A stretch of DNA of 37,730 bases from CAZVXI01 sp964631295 (GTDB taxonomy: Bacteria; Planctomycetota; Phycisphaerae; Phycisphaerales; SM1A02), in contig CAZVXI010000008.1 in the NCBI GenBank assembly GCA_964631295.1, positions 1 through 37,730 on the forward strand, written 5' to 3'. Made by a program: the position numbers and the translations under genes. The notes beneath the pieces are model-generated. The model searched no databases, was not told where the DNA came from, and saw nothing but the letters and a program-made list of their open reading frames with translations. Positions within the stretch are counted from its first letter, which is position 1, and every line of letters begins with the position of its first letter. This document shows, piece after piece, positions 7,028 through 15,479 of this stretch.

Positions 7028-7900
7028 ATGCCCGCACATCCGGCTGATCGATTGCTCGATCGTGTGGCACTGCTGCGAGCGCCCGTGTGCGTCGGGATCG
7101 ATCCGGTCTTCGAGAAGCTCCCGGCAGCGCTCGCCGATGGAAGCTCTGAGCCAGCCGAAGCGATTGGAGCGTTCTCTGTCAACGTCTGCCGTACGGTTGC
7201 AGAGCACGTGCCCTGCGTGAAGTTCCAGGCGGCATGCTTCGAGCGGTATGGCAGTCGTGGCGTGGTGGCACTTGAGTCGGCGATGCGAGCAGCGATCGCA
7301 GTCGGCTTGGTCGTGATTCTCGACTCGAAACGTGGCGATATTGGCATCTCTGCCGAGCACTATGCCGCTGCGGCATTCGACGCGTCGACTTCAGACATGT
7401 CACGCGCTGACTGGACCACAGTCAGCCCATATCTCGGTCGGGACAGCCTCGATCCGTTCCTTCAGCGAGGCGGGGCTTTCGCTCTCGTTCGCACCAGTAA
7501 CCCATCGGGTGACACGATCCAGCGAGCCCGATTGGACAATGGGCGATCAGTGGCTGAGTTCGTTGCGGAGCTGATCGCGGAGATCGGCAGCGAGTTCGTC
7601 GGCGAGCAGGGTTACTCGGCGCTGGGGGCGGTTGTCGGCGCGACGAAGCGCAAAGAGGTTGTGTCATTGCGTCGCGCAATGCCACAGCAAGTGTTCCTTG
7701 TGCCCGGATTCGGCGCGCAGGGGGCCAGCGTTGATGATGTGCTCGGGTGTTTTCACGAAGATGGTCGCGGTGCGATCATCACGGCGAGCAGGTCGATCAT
7801 CTACGCTTTCAAGCAGGATGATCCGCGATGGACTGATGCCGTTGCAGATGCCGCGAGCGAAATGGCTGAGCAAATCGGATCAGTTGCAGGATTGAGGTAG
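7028..7900 (+). CDS. pyrF: orotidine-5'-phosphate decarboxylase (type 2)
   Basis: PyrF converts OMP to UMP, the last step of de novo pyrimidine synthesis. The catalytic signature LDSKRGDIGISAEHYA (D-x-K-x-x-D) is intact, as are the N-terminal PVCVGIDP and the C-terminal FLVPGFGAQGASVDDV phosphate-binding loop. The length of 290 residues fits the longer actinobacterial/deltaproteobacterial type-2 PyrF rather than the 230-residue type 1. The ATG at 7028 places DRLLDRV just upstream of the first beta strand as in relatives; the open frame continues to 6878 and another ATG at 6980 is possible. It is divergent from the DUF971 operon and 5 nt before the solute-binding protein gene, so they share a transcript. 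Confidence 0.9.
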   Translation: MPAHPADRLLDRVALLRAPVCVGIDPVFEKLPAALADGSSEPAEAIGAFSVNVCRTVAEHVPCVKFQAACFERYGSRGVVALESAMRAAIAVGLVVILDSKRGDIGISAEHYAAAAFDASTSDMSRADWTTVSPYLGRDSLDPFLQRGGAFALVRTSNPSGDTIQRARLDNGRSVAEFVAELIAEIGSEFVGEQGYSALGAVVGATKRKEVVSLRRAMPQQVFLVPGFGAQGASVDDVLGCFHEDGRGAIITASRSIIYAFKQDDPRWTDAVADAASEMAEQIGSVAGLR

Positions 7901-7905
7901 AACCG

Positions 7906-9450
7906 ATGCGATCGGCACGAATCATCACGTTCTTGGCGTTTGTTGCGGTTCTGGCAGTGCCGCTGTTGTTCCGATCCGGCGATGATGCATCGGTAACTGG
8001 AACTGGTGAGCGTGTCATTATTGTCACGCCACATTATGATCAGATTCGGCATGAGTTCGGAATCGCTTTCGCGAACTGGCATGAGCGCACCTACGGCGAG
8101 GCTGCACACGTGGTCTGGTCGACCCCGGGAGGAACGAGCGAAATTCGCAAAATGCTCCAGGCGGAGTACACCGCAGCTCTTCGTGACGGAAGAGATCCGG
8201 GCGGCAATGCAGATTTGATGTGGGGCGGGGGATCATACGAGTTCCAGCAGTTGCGCAAACCTCTGAGAGTCATAGTGGATGGCGAAGAGCGCTCGACGAC
8301 GATCACGGCTCCACTTTTGTTCGATCGGGATTGGCTTGATGAGCGTTACGGGCACAACAGCGTTGGCGACAGTGTCCTCTATGATAAAGATGGATACTGG
8401 TACGGCACTGCGCTTTCAGGCTTCGGCATCGTGTTCAACCGTGAGGCGCTGAACGCACTGGATGTGCAGTCCCCCACACACTGGCGTGACCTGGCTGATG
8501 CGCGATTGCGCGGGTGGGTGGCTCTGGTCAATCCCGGGCAGAGCGGCTCGGTGACCACTGCTTTCCACATCATCCTCCAACGACTCGGCTGGCAGGATGG
8601 ATGGTCAATTCTGCGCCGCGCCGGCGCGAACAGTCGTTACTTCTCGGCGTCATCAACAAAGCCGCCGATCGACATCGGCCAGGGCGAAGCTGCGATGGGT
8701 GTGTGTATCGATTTCTATGGTCGATACCAGGCTCAGGTGATTGCTTCCTCGGGCGGTGCTGGACGCGTCGGGTATATCGACCCTGCCGGATTGACGGCGA
8801 TCGACCCAGACCCGATTGCACTGCTGCGAGGAGCGCCGAACGAGCAGCTTGCTCGGCGGTTCGTTGAGTTCACGCTCACAGATGAAGCGCAGGCTTTGTG
8901 GCAATTTCCCGCGGGTGAAGGGAGCGATCTTGGCCCGCTCAACTTCGAGTTGCGACGGCTGCCGGTCAAGCGATCGTTCTATAATGAGTACCAGGATCGA
9001 TTCGTCGACGATGTCAACGCGTTCGACCTTGCCGCCCCAATCGAAAATCCCAACCGAACAATGCGCTCGTTTGTTGCGGTACTGTTTCAATCCATGGTGA
9101 TGGATGTACATCATGAGCTGAAGGATGCATGGGGGGCGATCGCCACCCATCCTGCTTATCCTGAAGGGCAGCCGGTCATTCGAGCGGCTGATGTCGATGA
9201 CCCGACGCTGCGCCGGATGCTCGAGTTGTTCGACGCATTCCCGGACGTTCCGGGGCCAAACGAGGCATACGCGCTCGGGGACGTGGAACATCTCAACACG
9301 ATCAAGAGCGGTTGGCTGGATGGCTCATGGACGGATGCCGATCTCTGGCATTCGGAGGCATCGCCGAGGGATGTGCTGCGTGAGCGGCTGGGAGCGTATT
9401 TTCGGGCGAACTACCTCGAAGTCGTTCGACTCGCCCAAGAACAGTTCTGA
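7906..9450 (+). CDS. extracellular solute-binding protein (ABC-type, family 1-like), orphan
   Basis: A 514-residue exported protein. Residues 1-25 form a signal or anchor segment (MRSARIITFLAFVAVLAVPLLF). The mature part has the type II periplasmic binding-protein order: ERVIIVTPHYDQI first strand, ADLMWGGGSYEF hinge region, GSVTTAFHIILQRLGWQDGW and a long C-terminal region of about 150 residues beyond the usual end that reads as helical. This resembles iron(III)/polyamine-type binding proteins. No permease or ATPase gene is nearby, so the transporter partner must lie elsewhere, or the protein acts as a sensor or receptor. GAGG lies 8 nt before the ATG; the gene follows pyrF by 5 nt and precedes pyk by 2 nt. 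Confidence 0.75.
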   Translation: MRSARIITFLAFVAVLAVPLLFRSGDDASVTGTGERVIIVTPHYDQIRHEFGIAFANWHERTYGEAAHVVWSTPGGTSEIRKMLQAEYTAALRDGRDPGGNADLMWGGGSYEFQQLRKPLRVIVDGEERSTTITAPLLFDRDWLDERYGHNSVGDSVLYDKDGYWYGTALSGFGIVFNREALNALDVQSPTHWRDLADARLRGWVALVNPGQSGSVTTAFHIILQRLGWQDGWSILRRAGANSRYFSASSTKPPIDIGQGEAAMGVCIDFYGRYQAQVIASSGGAGRVGYIDPAGLTAIDPDPIALLRGAPNEQLARRFVEFTLTDEAQALWQFPAGEGSDLGPLNFELRRLPVKRSFYNEYQDRFVDDVNAFDLAAPIENPNRTMRSFVAVLFQSMVMDVHHELKDAWGAIATHPAYPEGQPVIRAADVDDPTLRRMLELFDAFPDVPGPNEAYALGDVEHLNTIKSGWLDGSWTDADLWHSEASPRDVLRERLGAYFRANYLEVVRLAQEQF

Positions 9451-9452
9451 CC

Positions 9453-11009
9453 ATGCAAGATGCACCAACCATGCTGGAAGAGCCAGATACGCAACATAAC
9501 GCAGGAGATGCGCCACAATCACGACGGCCATCGCTGACAAAGATCATCGCAACAGTCGGGCCTGCGTCGGATTCGCCAGCAATGATCAGCCGATTGATCG
9601 AAGCAGGCGTGAGTATCTTCCGTTTGAACTTCAGCCATGGCACAGTTGATGATCACGCAACACGCCTTGCGACGATTCGTGACGCTGCGGCCGACCTTAA
9701 TCGACCGATTGCAGTGCTTGGCGATCTGCCGGGTCCCAAGATACGCGTCGATGATGTACCGGGTGAGGTGATCGAGGTGCCTGCGGGCTCCACGGTAGTG
9801 ATTCACCGCGTGCTGCCAGGTGAACCTGGTGCCGGAGTGCATATCACGAGCCGGTATGACGGGCTCATTGATGACGTTGAAGTCGGGCATCGTGTATTGA
9901 TTGCAGATGGTGCGATTCGCATGCTCACAATCGAGAAGCGGCCGGACGCGCTCGTCTGTTCCGTGATCACGGGCGGCGCGATATCAACTGGCAAGGGCAT
10001 TAATCTGCCAGACTCCCGACTCACCCTGCGTGCGTTCACCGAGCGAGATGCAGAGTTCGTGCACTGGGCGGTCGCGAACGATATTGATCATCTGGCGATG
10101 AGTTTCGTGCGCGACGCAAACGACATCATCGCAGTGCGAGAGGCGGTCGAGTCCGCCAAACAGCGACTTGGACTCCACAACCTTCGCATGCCCATCATCG
10201 CGAAGATTGAACTTCCCGGCGCGCTTGACAACATTGATTCGATCCTCACTGAGGCGGACGCCATGATGGTTGCCCGTGGCGACCTTGGTGTCGAGATCGA
10301 TATTGCACGCGTGCCGATTGTTCAGAAGCGCTTGATCACGACTGCTCGCGCGCATGCCAAGCCTTGCATCGTGGCGACACAGATGCTGGAGTCGATGATT
10401 GAATCATCGATGCCAACACGTGCGGAGGCCACAGATATTGCAAACGCCATATTCGACAGCGCAGATGCTGTCATGCTCTCAGGTGAGACGGCTGTTGGGG
10501 CCCACCCCGGGCTCGCAGTTGAGTATATGCATCGAATCGCCATCGAAACCGAGGCGCACCTTGCCAGCGAGGGGCATTCGTTCGAAGGCCCGTGGAAGCC
10601 GCTTGAATCACGCAATCGCACGGCATGTCTCATGCATGGCGTATGGACTGTCGCCAATGATCTGCACGCCAAGTTCATCGTGGTCTGGTCGCAGCAGGGG
10701 GGTGGTGCTCGCTATCTCAGCCAATACGACTTCCATGTGCCGATCGTGGCAGTATCGTCAGACGAGCGCGCGCTCAAACAGATGCAGTTGCTGCGCGGTG
10801 TGATTCCGGTGCGCATGCCATTGCCTGACGATCTTGCTCACTTCACGAGGCTTGTGGATGGCTACCTGACGGCGACAGGGTGGGCGAATCCCGGCGATTC
10901 GTGCATTCTCGTTGCAGGCGGGCCGATCGGTCGCAAGGGTGTCACGAACAGTATGGCGATTCACCGCATCGGTGATGAAACGGGCGGCTATCTCGCTCAC
11001 AGCGCCTGA
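9453..11009 (+). CDS. pyk: pyruvate kinase
   Basis: Pyruvate kinase makes ATP and pyruvate from phosphoenolpyruvate and ADP at the end of glycolysis. The landmarks are TKIIATVGPASDSP, FRLNFSHGTVDDH, VLGDLPGPKIRV, the catalytic-Lys segment IIAKIELPGAL, MVARGDLGVEIDIARVPIVQK with the metal-binding Asp/Glu, and CIVATQMLESMI then MLSGETAVG. The C-terminal domain (about residues 370-518) is complete. The length of 518 includes a 30-residue N-terminal extension and a C-terminal extension not needed for activity. No strong ribosome site precedes the ATG at 9453; the next in-frame ATG is at 9471. The gene follows the binding-protein gene by 2 nt, which suggests coupling. Confidence 0.93.
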   Translation: MQDAPTMLEEPDTQHNAGDAPQSRRPSLTKIIATVGPASDSPAMISRLIEAGVSIFRLNFSHGTVDDHATRLATIRDAAADLNRPIAVLGDLPGPKIRVDDVPGEVIEVPAGSTVVIHRVLPGEPGAGVHITSRYDGLIDDVEVGHRVLIADGAIRMLTIEKRPDALVCSVITGGAISTGKGINLPDSRLTLRAFTERDAEFVHWAVANDIDHLAMSFVRDANDIIAVREAVESAKQRLGLHNLRMPIIAKIELPGALDNIDSILTEADAMMVARGDLGVEIDIARVPIVQKRLITTARAHAKPCIVATQMLESMIESSMPTRAEATDIANAIFDSADAVMLSGETAVGAHPGLAVEYMHRIAIETEAHLASEGHSFEGPWKPLESRNRTACLMHGVWTVANDLHAKFIVVWSQQGGGARYLSQYDFHVPIVAVSSDERALKQMQLLRGVIPVRMPLPDDLAHFTRLVDGYLTATGWANPGDSCILVAGGPIGRKGVTNSMAIHRIGDETGGYLAHSA

Positions 11010-11061
11010 TGCATCGCGATGGCGTTTCGGCATACACTGGCTCATGCGTGGAACTGATGAC

Positions 11062-12417
11062 ATGACGCCTGTCGCTGCGGCAATCCTGGCTGTGGGTGAT
11101 GAGCTTGTTCTTGGCGAGACGCTGGACACCAACTCAGCGTGGCTCGCAAAGCAACTCGCACGCGAAGGCGTGGCCGTTCTTGAGCACGCCACAGTTCGTG
11201 ATGATCGTGAGCAGATTACACAGGGTGTCCAAACCCTCACCGAACGCGTGGATTGTCTCATCATCACCGGTGGACTCGGCCCGACGGCAGATGACCTTAC
11301 GCGATTTTCACTTGCAGACCTGACCGATCCGGGAGCATCACTCGTTGAAGATTCGCATGCTGTTGCATCGCTCGATTCATGGTTCGAATGCCGTGGTGGT
11401 TCGATGCCGACAGGAAATCGTGTCCAGGCGATGCGTCCTGCGTCGGCTCGAATGATCGAGAATTCGCGCGGTACTGCGCCGGGCTTGCTTGCAGAGGTTT
11501 GCGGCTGTCGCATTTTCTGTCTGCCCGGGCCGCCGGGTGAAATGGAAGCCATGTACCTTTCCCATGTGCGGCCCCACTTGGCGAGCAAGATCACCCAGCA
11601 CACGGCACTTGTCCACAGCTACGGCATCGGTGAGTCATCCGCTGCCGCGCGACTCGGCGACATGATGGACCGGGTGCGTGTACCGATCGTCGGTACGACT
11701 GCGAGTCAATCATTCGTCACAGCGCGCATACGTGCCACCGGCAACGATGTAACGCGGAAGGTGGTCGAACGAGACGCGGCGGAGGTAGAGCGACGTTGGT
11801 CACCCTGGGCGTTCGGGCGGGATGAGATGACACTATCCGGTGCCGTGGGTGCGCTGCTGCTCGAACGAAAAGAGATGCTCGCAGTTGCAGAGTCGTGCAC
11901 GGGGGGGCTGCTCGGCTCGATGATCGTCGAGATGAGTGGCTCAAGCACATTCTTCGCAGGCGGATGGCTGATATACAGCAACGCAATGAAGATAAAGCAA
12001 CTCGGCGTTGATCCGACACTTCTGGAGGAGGTTGGCGCTGTCTCGGAGCAAGTGGCGCTTGCCATGGCAACTGGTGCGCAGCAACGTGCTGGTGTTGATC
12101 ACGCTTTGGCAATCAGTGGTATCGCCGGGCCCGAAGGCGGAAGTGACACGAAACCCGTCGGCACCGTGTTCATCGCGCGCGTCTCCGTGGGTGCCTGCAA
12201 GTCTTCGGAGGTTCGACGGTTTCATTTCACCGGCGACAGATCAACCGTGCGAGACCGCTCTGCGAAGTCGGCACTGCAGATGCTCCGCTTCGCGCTCATT
12301 GGAGAGATCTCAACGCCGCTGCTTTGGGAGGTTGCGCTCGACGGATCGCCGCTGCCGGAGGATCGTCAGACAGCCTTTCTCGGTGAGAGATCCGCGCAAG
12401 TCGGAACCGCATCATGA
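11062..12417 (+). CDS. cinA: CinA-type protein (MoaB/MoeA-like domain plus nicotinamide-nucleotide amidase)
   Basis: A two-domain protein of about 451 residues. The N-terminal MoCF-biosynthesis-like domain starts AAILAVGDELVLGETLDTNS and contains IITGGLGPTADDLTR and FCLPGPPGEMEAMY; the C-terminal domain has the deamidase signature LLAVAESCTGGLLGSMI, then AISGIAGPEGGSDTKPVGTVFIA. In characterised homologues the N-domain is an ADP-ribose pyrophosphatase and the C-domain deamidates NMN for NAD recycling. The ATG at 11062 puts the first beta strand at residue 5, as in relatives; the open frame itself runs upstream into pyk but that part is not CinA. It overlaps folK by ATGA (12414-12417). Confidence 0.9.
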   Translation: MTPVAAAILAVGDELVLGETLDTNSAWLAKQLAREGVAVLEHATVRDDREQITQGVQTLTERVDCLIITGGLGPTADDLTRFSLADLTDPGASLVEDSHAVASLDSWFECRGGSMPTGNRVQAMRPASARMIENSRGTAPGLLAEVCGCRIFCLPGPPGEMEAMYLSHVRPHLASKITQHTALVHSYGIGESSAAARLGDMMDRVRVPIVGTTASQSFVTARIRATGNDVTRKVVERDAAEVERRWSPWAFGRDEMTLSGAVGALLLERKEMLAVAESCTGGLLGSMIVEMSGSSTFFAGGWLIYSNAMKIKQLGVDPTLLEEVGAVSEQVALAMATGAQQRAGVDHALAISGIAGPEGGSDTKPVGTVFIARVSVGACKSSEVRRFHFTGDRSTVRDRSAKSALQMLRFALIGEISTPLLWEVALDGSPLPEDRQTAFLGERSAQVGTAS

Positions 12418-12944
12418 ACCATGAGGTAACCGCGTACATCGCGATTGGATCGAATCTCGGCGATCGCCTTGCGACAATCGAGTCAGCCATTGTCACACTG
12501 AATGCCTCGCTGACATGCACTGTCGTCGCATCAAGCAGGATGCGCGAAACCGCACCGGTGGGACCGATCGAACAGCCGATGTACCTGAACGGCGCTCTGG
12601 CGGTGCACACGACACTCACTCCACGGGAACTGCTCGAATTGTTGCTCGAAATCGAACGATCACATGGCCGAGAACGACGATGTGAGCAGCGGTGGGGACC
12701 GCGTCGACTGGATCTCGACCTTCTCTTCTTCGGAAATGTGGTTGTAAGCGAGCCGAATTTGACTGTCCCGCATCCACGTTTGCATGAGCGGGCCTTTGTG
12801 CTGGAGCCACTGGCCGAAATTGCCCCGGCGTTTGTGCACCCGGGGCTTGATCAGACCGTGACATCCATGCTTGAGGCGCTCAATGATACTGTTTCGTCCG
12901 AACCATCGGATAGGACTGGAGTACAAAAGGCAGGAGGAGCTTGA
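12414..12944 (+). CDS. folK: 2-amino-4-hydroxy-6-hydroxymethyldihydropteridine pyrophosphokinase
   Basis: HPPK transfers pyrophosphate from ATP to the pterin, one step before dihydropteroate in folate synthesis. The order of motifs is normal: YIAIGSNLGDRLATI, SSRMRETAPVG, QPMYLNGALAV, LLLEIERSHGRER, RWGPRRLDLDLLFF (the Mg-binding Asp pair) and VPHPRLHERAFVLEPLAEIAP. The last 30 residues after the family's end are a poorly conserved tail. The start overlaps the cinA stop (ATGA). The stop at 12944 is one nucleotide before the next ATG at 12946. folP and folB are not seen in the window. Confidence 0.95.
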   Translation: MNHEVTAYIAIGSNLGDRLATIESAIVTLNASLTCTVVASSRMRETAPVGPIEQPMYLNGALAVHTTLTPRELLELLLEIERSHGRERRCEQRWGPRRLDLDLLFFGNVVVSEPNLTVPHPRLHERAFVLEPLAEIAPAFVHPGLDQTVTSMLEALNDTVSSEPSDRTGVQKAGGA

Positions 12945-12945
12945 A

Positions 12946-14130
12946 ATGAATCGATGGACCATCGCGATCTGCTCTCTGATCGCATCGCTGATGACTGACG
13001 ATGCACAGGCGCAGCAGCACGATGCAGAAGCATTGCTGCTCCTTGATCGTGTCGTTGAACGGTACCAGACTGCGCCGGCATTGACGGATCACGTAAAGGC
13101 GAAGATGACGACACCACTGGGCGGGCTCGAGTTCGAGTTTGAGATTGCCCTTGGTGCAAACGGTACCTCCCGCACGCAACTTCGTCGCGATACGACTTTT
13201 ACGATCATTGATCAGTCGATGTACATGACGCGGCGATATGCGGCCAATCGCTATGCTCGCGCGTCGGTGCAGCCAAATTTGATTGACGGGCTGGCAAGTG
13301 TCATGGGTGGGCGGCACAGCGTGCCAATCCACTTCTATCTCCGGAGCGGCCAGACACCGGAATCATGCCTGGAGCGGCTCACACTCCGCGCACTGCAGGG
13401 TGCCACGTTCGATCGGGTTGATGAGATAAAAAAAGACGACCGGACGCTCTCACGCATCACGATCAGTGCTTCCAACGGTTCTTCAACGCTGACTGTTGAT
13501 CCGGAAACACTGCTGCTGGTCAGCTATGAGTTGTTCGGCTCTGCATCGGTTGGCGGGCCGGAGGCTGAGCCGGTCTCTGCGCTCTTCGAGTATTCGCCGA
13601 CAGTACTTGAAAAACTGCCTGAACCGATCGCATTCGAAGCTGGCGATCGCCGACAGGTTCGGAATCTGGCATCGCTCATCCCTGAGGCAGGTGACCTCGC
13701 GCCGCCGGTTGAACTCGATACGCTGAATGGAACGACAGTGAACACAGCGGAGTTGGATGACACGATCGTCATCCTCGAGTTCTGGTCTTCATGGTCCGGG
13801 CCGTGCAAAGTTGGCCTCCCACTCACGAACGAATATGTGCAGTCGCTTCCCGCGGATACCAATGTGCGTGTGTTTGCCGTGAATGTGATGGAGAACGGGA
13901 TGAAGGATGACATTGCGGCGATGGCGAAGCGGTATTGGGATCGAGCGAAGTTCGCGTTTCCCACACTGCTTGACGTCACTGCCACAACTGTCCGCGATTA
14001 CGCCGCGCAACCACCAACAACGATCGTCATTGGACTGGACGGGCGGATCGCAGAGAGATTCGATCGGCATCGTGATGACAAGGTAGAGCATCTCCAGCAC
14101 GTTGTTGGCCAAATACAAGAAGGCGGCTGA
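12946..14130 (+). CDS. exported LolA/DUF2092-like plus thioredoxin-like protein with a degenerate active site
   Basis: A 394-residue protein with a signal peptide ending AQA-QQ (about residue 22), a large N-terminal beta-rich domain (about 23-220) that reads like the LolA/LppX/DUF2092 fold used to hold lipid, and a C-terminal TlpA/ResA-like thioredoxin domain (about 245-394). The thioredoxin active site is WSSWSGPCKVG: the first cysteine is replaced by Ser284 (TCC at 13795-13797) while the second, Cys287, remains, and the cis-proline region PPTTIVI is present. It should therefore not act as a normal dithiol oxidoreductase. AGGAGG lies 8 nt upstream of the ATG, which decides the start over the in-frame ATG at 12871. 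The paralogue follows 49 nt later with an intact CGPC. Confidence 0.75.
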   Translation: MNRWTIAICSLIASLMTDDAQAQQHDAEALLLLDRVVERYQTAPALTDHVKAKMTTPLGGLEFEFEIALGANGTSRTQLRRDTTFTIIDQSMYMTRRYAANRYARASVQPNLIDGLASVMGGRHSVPIHFYLRSGQTPESCLERLTLRALQGATFDRVDEIKKDDRTLSRITISASNGSSTLTVDPETLLLVSYELFGSASVGGPEAEPVSALFEYSPTVLEKLPEPIAFEAGDRRQVRNLASLIPEAGDLAPPVELDTLNGTTVNTAELDDTIVILEFWSSWSGPCKVGLPLTNEYVQSLPADTNVRVFAVNVMENGMKDDIAAMAKRYWDRAKFAFPTLLDVTATTVRDYAAQPPTTIVIGLDGRIAERFDRHRDDKVEHLQHVVGQIQEGG

Positions 14131-14179
14131 GACGGCAGGGCGATCCCTACAATGCACCGTTGATTCAAGGAGAGATGCC

Positions 14180-15478
14180 ATGCGTGGACATCGAGCGTTC
14201 TCATCAGTCGCGGCCGTCATGGCCGTTGTCCTCACACCGGTTGCTGCGGGCCAGTTTCATGATGTCGACCCAGCGGCGCAAAAGGCATTTGCTGATTCAC
14301 TCAAGCGGTATCGCGAAATGCCTGCGATCGACGTGGAGACGACTGTCCGCATTGGTCTCGGGCAGGGTGAGATCGCCGCAGAGGGTGATGAGGTGAAGGC
14401 CCGCATCTTCACGGTCCGCAATGGGCGAGGCCTCGTCGAGATCCATGGCTTCACGTGCATACTCGGCGATGAGCAGGTCAATGTGACACATGAAGCTTCG
14501 GAGGATGGCTACTTCACCGCACCTGACGACGGCTCACCGTACTACGCTTTGGTCAATCTCTTTCGCGACCTGCCTTTCCCGCATCTTGCGATTGCACTGG
14601 GCGAGCAGTCCGTTGAAGACGTTTGCATGCAACTGCACTCAAAGGCACCATGGCTCGTACCAACCGCCGTGACCGAGATTCAGGAGAACGGCCGACCGAT
14701 GCGTCGCATTCGTTTCACGAGTGACAATGCTACGCTCGATCTGTTTGCAGAGCCGACGTCGGGACTGTTCGTGCATGGCAAACTCGAGATCACTGGTGGG
14801 ATGTTCGTGCAGCCCGGCACGACGATGACCTACGAGTACGAGTTCGACCACACGCTGCATGATCAGGCGCCTGATCCATCGACGTTCGCCTTCGATCCCG
14901 GCGAGCGGCAGCGCGTGATGATGTTGTCGACTCTCAAGCCGGAGCCGGAACCTGCCGCTGCGCCGGAGCAAGCCAACCGGGCTTTGCCGGCTGGGCCACT
15001 CGTGGGCCGCAAAGCGCCACCGTTCATCCTTGCCACCATGAATGGCGACGCTATTGATCTTGAAGAGTTACGAGGCCAGGTCGTGGTACTCGATTTCTGG
15101 GCGAGTTGGTGTGGCCCGTGCGTCAATGATGGGATCCCAACGTTGCATAAAATCAGCGACTGGGCACGCGAAGCCATGCACCCGGTCAAAATCGTGACGA
15201 TCAACGTGTTCGAACGACCGGCTGATGGCAATGACACGCCTGATCAGCGGCTTGCCAAGGCTCGTGAGAGTTGGCAGCAGCACGGCTTCTCGCTGCCCGT
15301 CGCGATGGACTTCACCGATGAAACCGCCGGAGCGTACAGTGTCACGGCAATCCCCACGACGGTCATTGTTCGGGCAGACGGAACGGTGCATGCTCAGCAC
15401 GTTGGGGCGGTTGCTCGCGAGAAGATCCAGAAAGACATCGAAGCGGCAATCCGTATCCTCGAAGACGAGCCGAACTGA
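14180..15478 (+). CDS. exported LolA/DUF2092-like plus TlpA/ResA-like thioredoxin protein with intact CGPC
   Basis: A 432-residue paralogue of the preceding gene. A signal peptide (to about AAG-Q, residue 24) is followed by the same type of beta-rich lipid-binding-like domain (25-255), a Pro/Ala/Glu linker and a complete thioredoxin domain: FWASWCGPCVNDGIP with Cys311 and Cys314, ITINVFERPADGND after the active-site helix, and AIPTTVIVRADG with the cis-proline. TlpA/ResA relatives reduce disulfides outside the cytoplasm, often for cytochrome c maturation. The fusion to a LolA-like domain may bring the redox domain to a lipid or lipoprotein surface; that is inference. AAGGAGAG precedes the ATG. 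It is convergent with the carboxypeptidase gene at 15480. Confidence 0.8.
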   Translation: MRGHRAFSSVAAVMAVVLTPVAAGQFHDVDPAAQKAFADSLKRYREMPAIDVETTVRIGLGQGEIAAEGDEVKARIFTVRNGRGLVEIHGFTCILGDEQVNVTHEASEDGYFTAPDDGSPYYALVNLFRDLPFPHLAIALGEQSVEDVCMQLHSKAPWLVPTAVTEIQENGRPMRRIRFTSDNATLDLFAEPTSGLFVHGKLEITGGMFVQPGTTMTYEYEFDHTLHDQAPDPSTFAFDPGERQRVMMLSTLKPEPEPAAAPEQANRALPAGPLVGRKAPPFILATMNGDAIDLEELRGQVVVLDFWASWCGPCVNDGIPTLHKISDWAREAMHPVKIVTINVFERPADGNDTPDQRLAKARESWQQHGFSLPVAMDFTDETAGAYSVTAIPTTVIVRADGTVHAQHVGAVAREKIQKDIEAAIRILEDEPN

Positions 15479-15479
15479 A

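Noticed and set aside
10758..11603. A 281-codon minus-strand open frame
   Set aside because: It covers the end of pyk and the start of cinA antisense, and both have strong family motifs on the plus strand.
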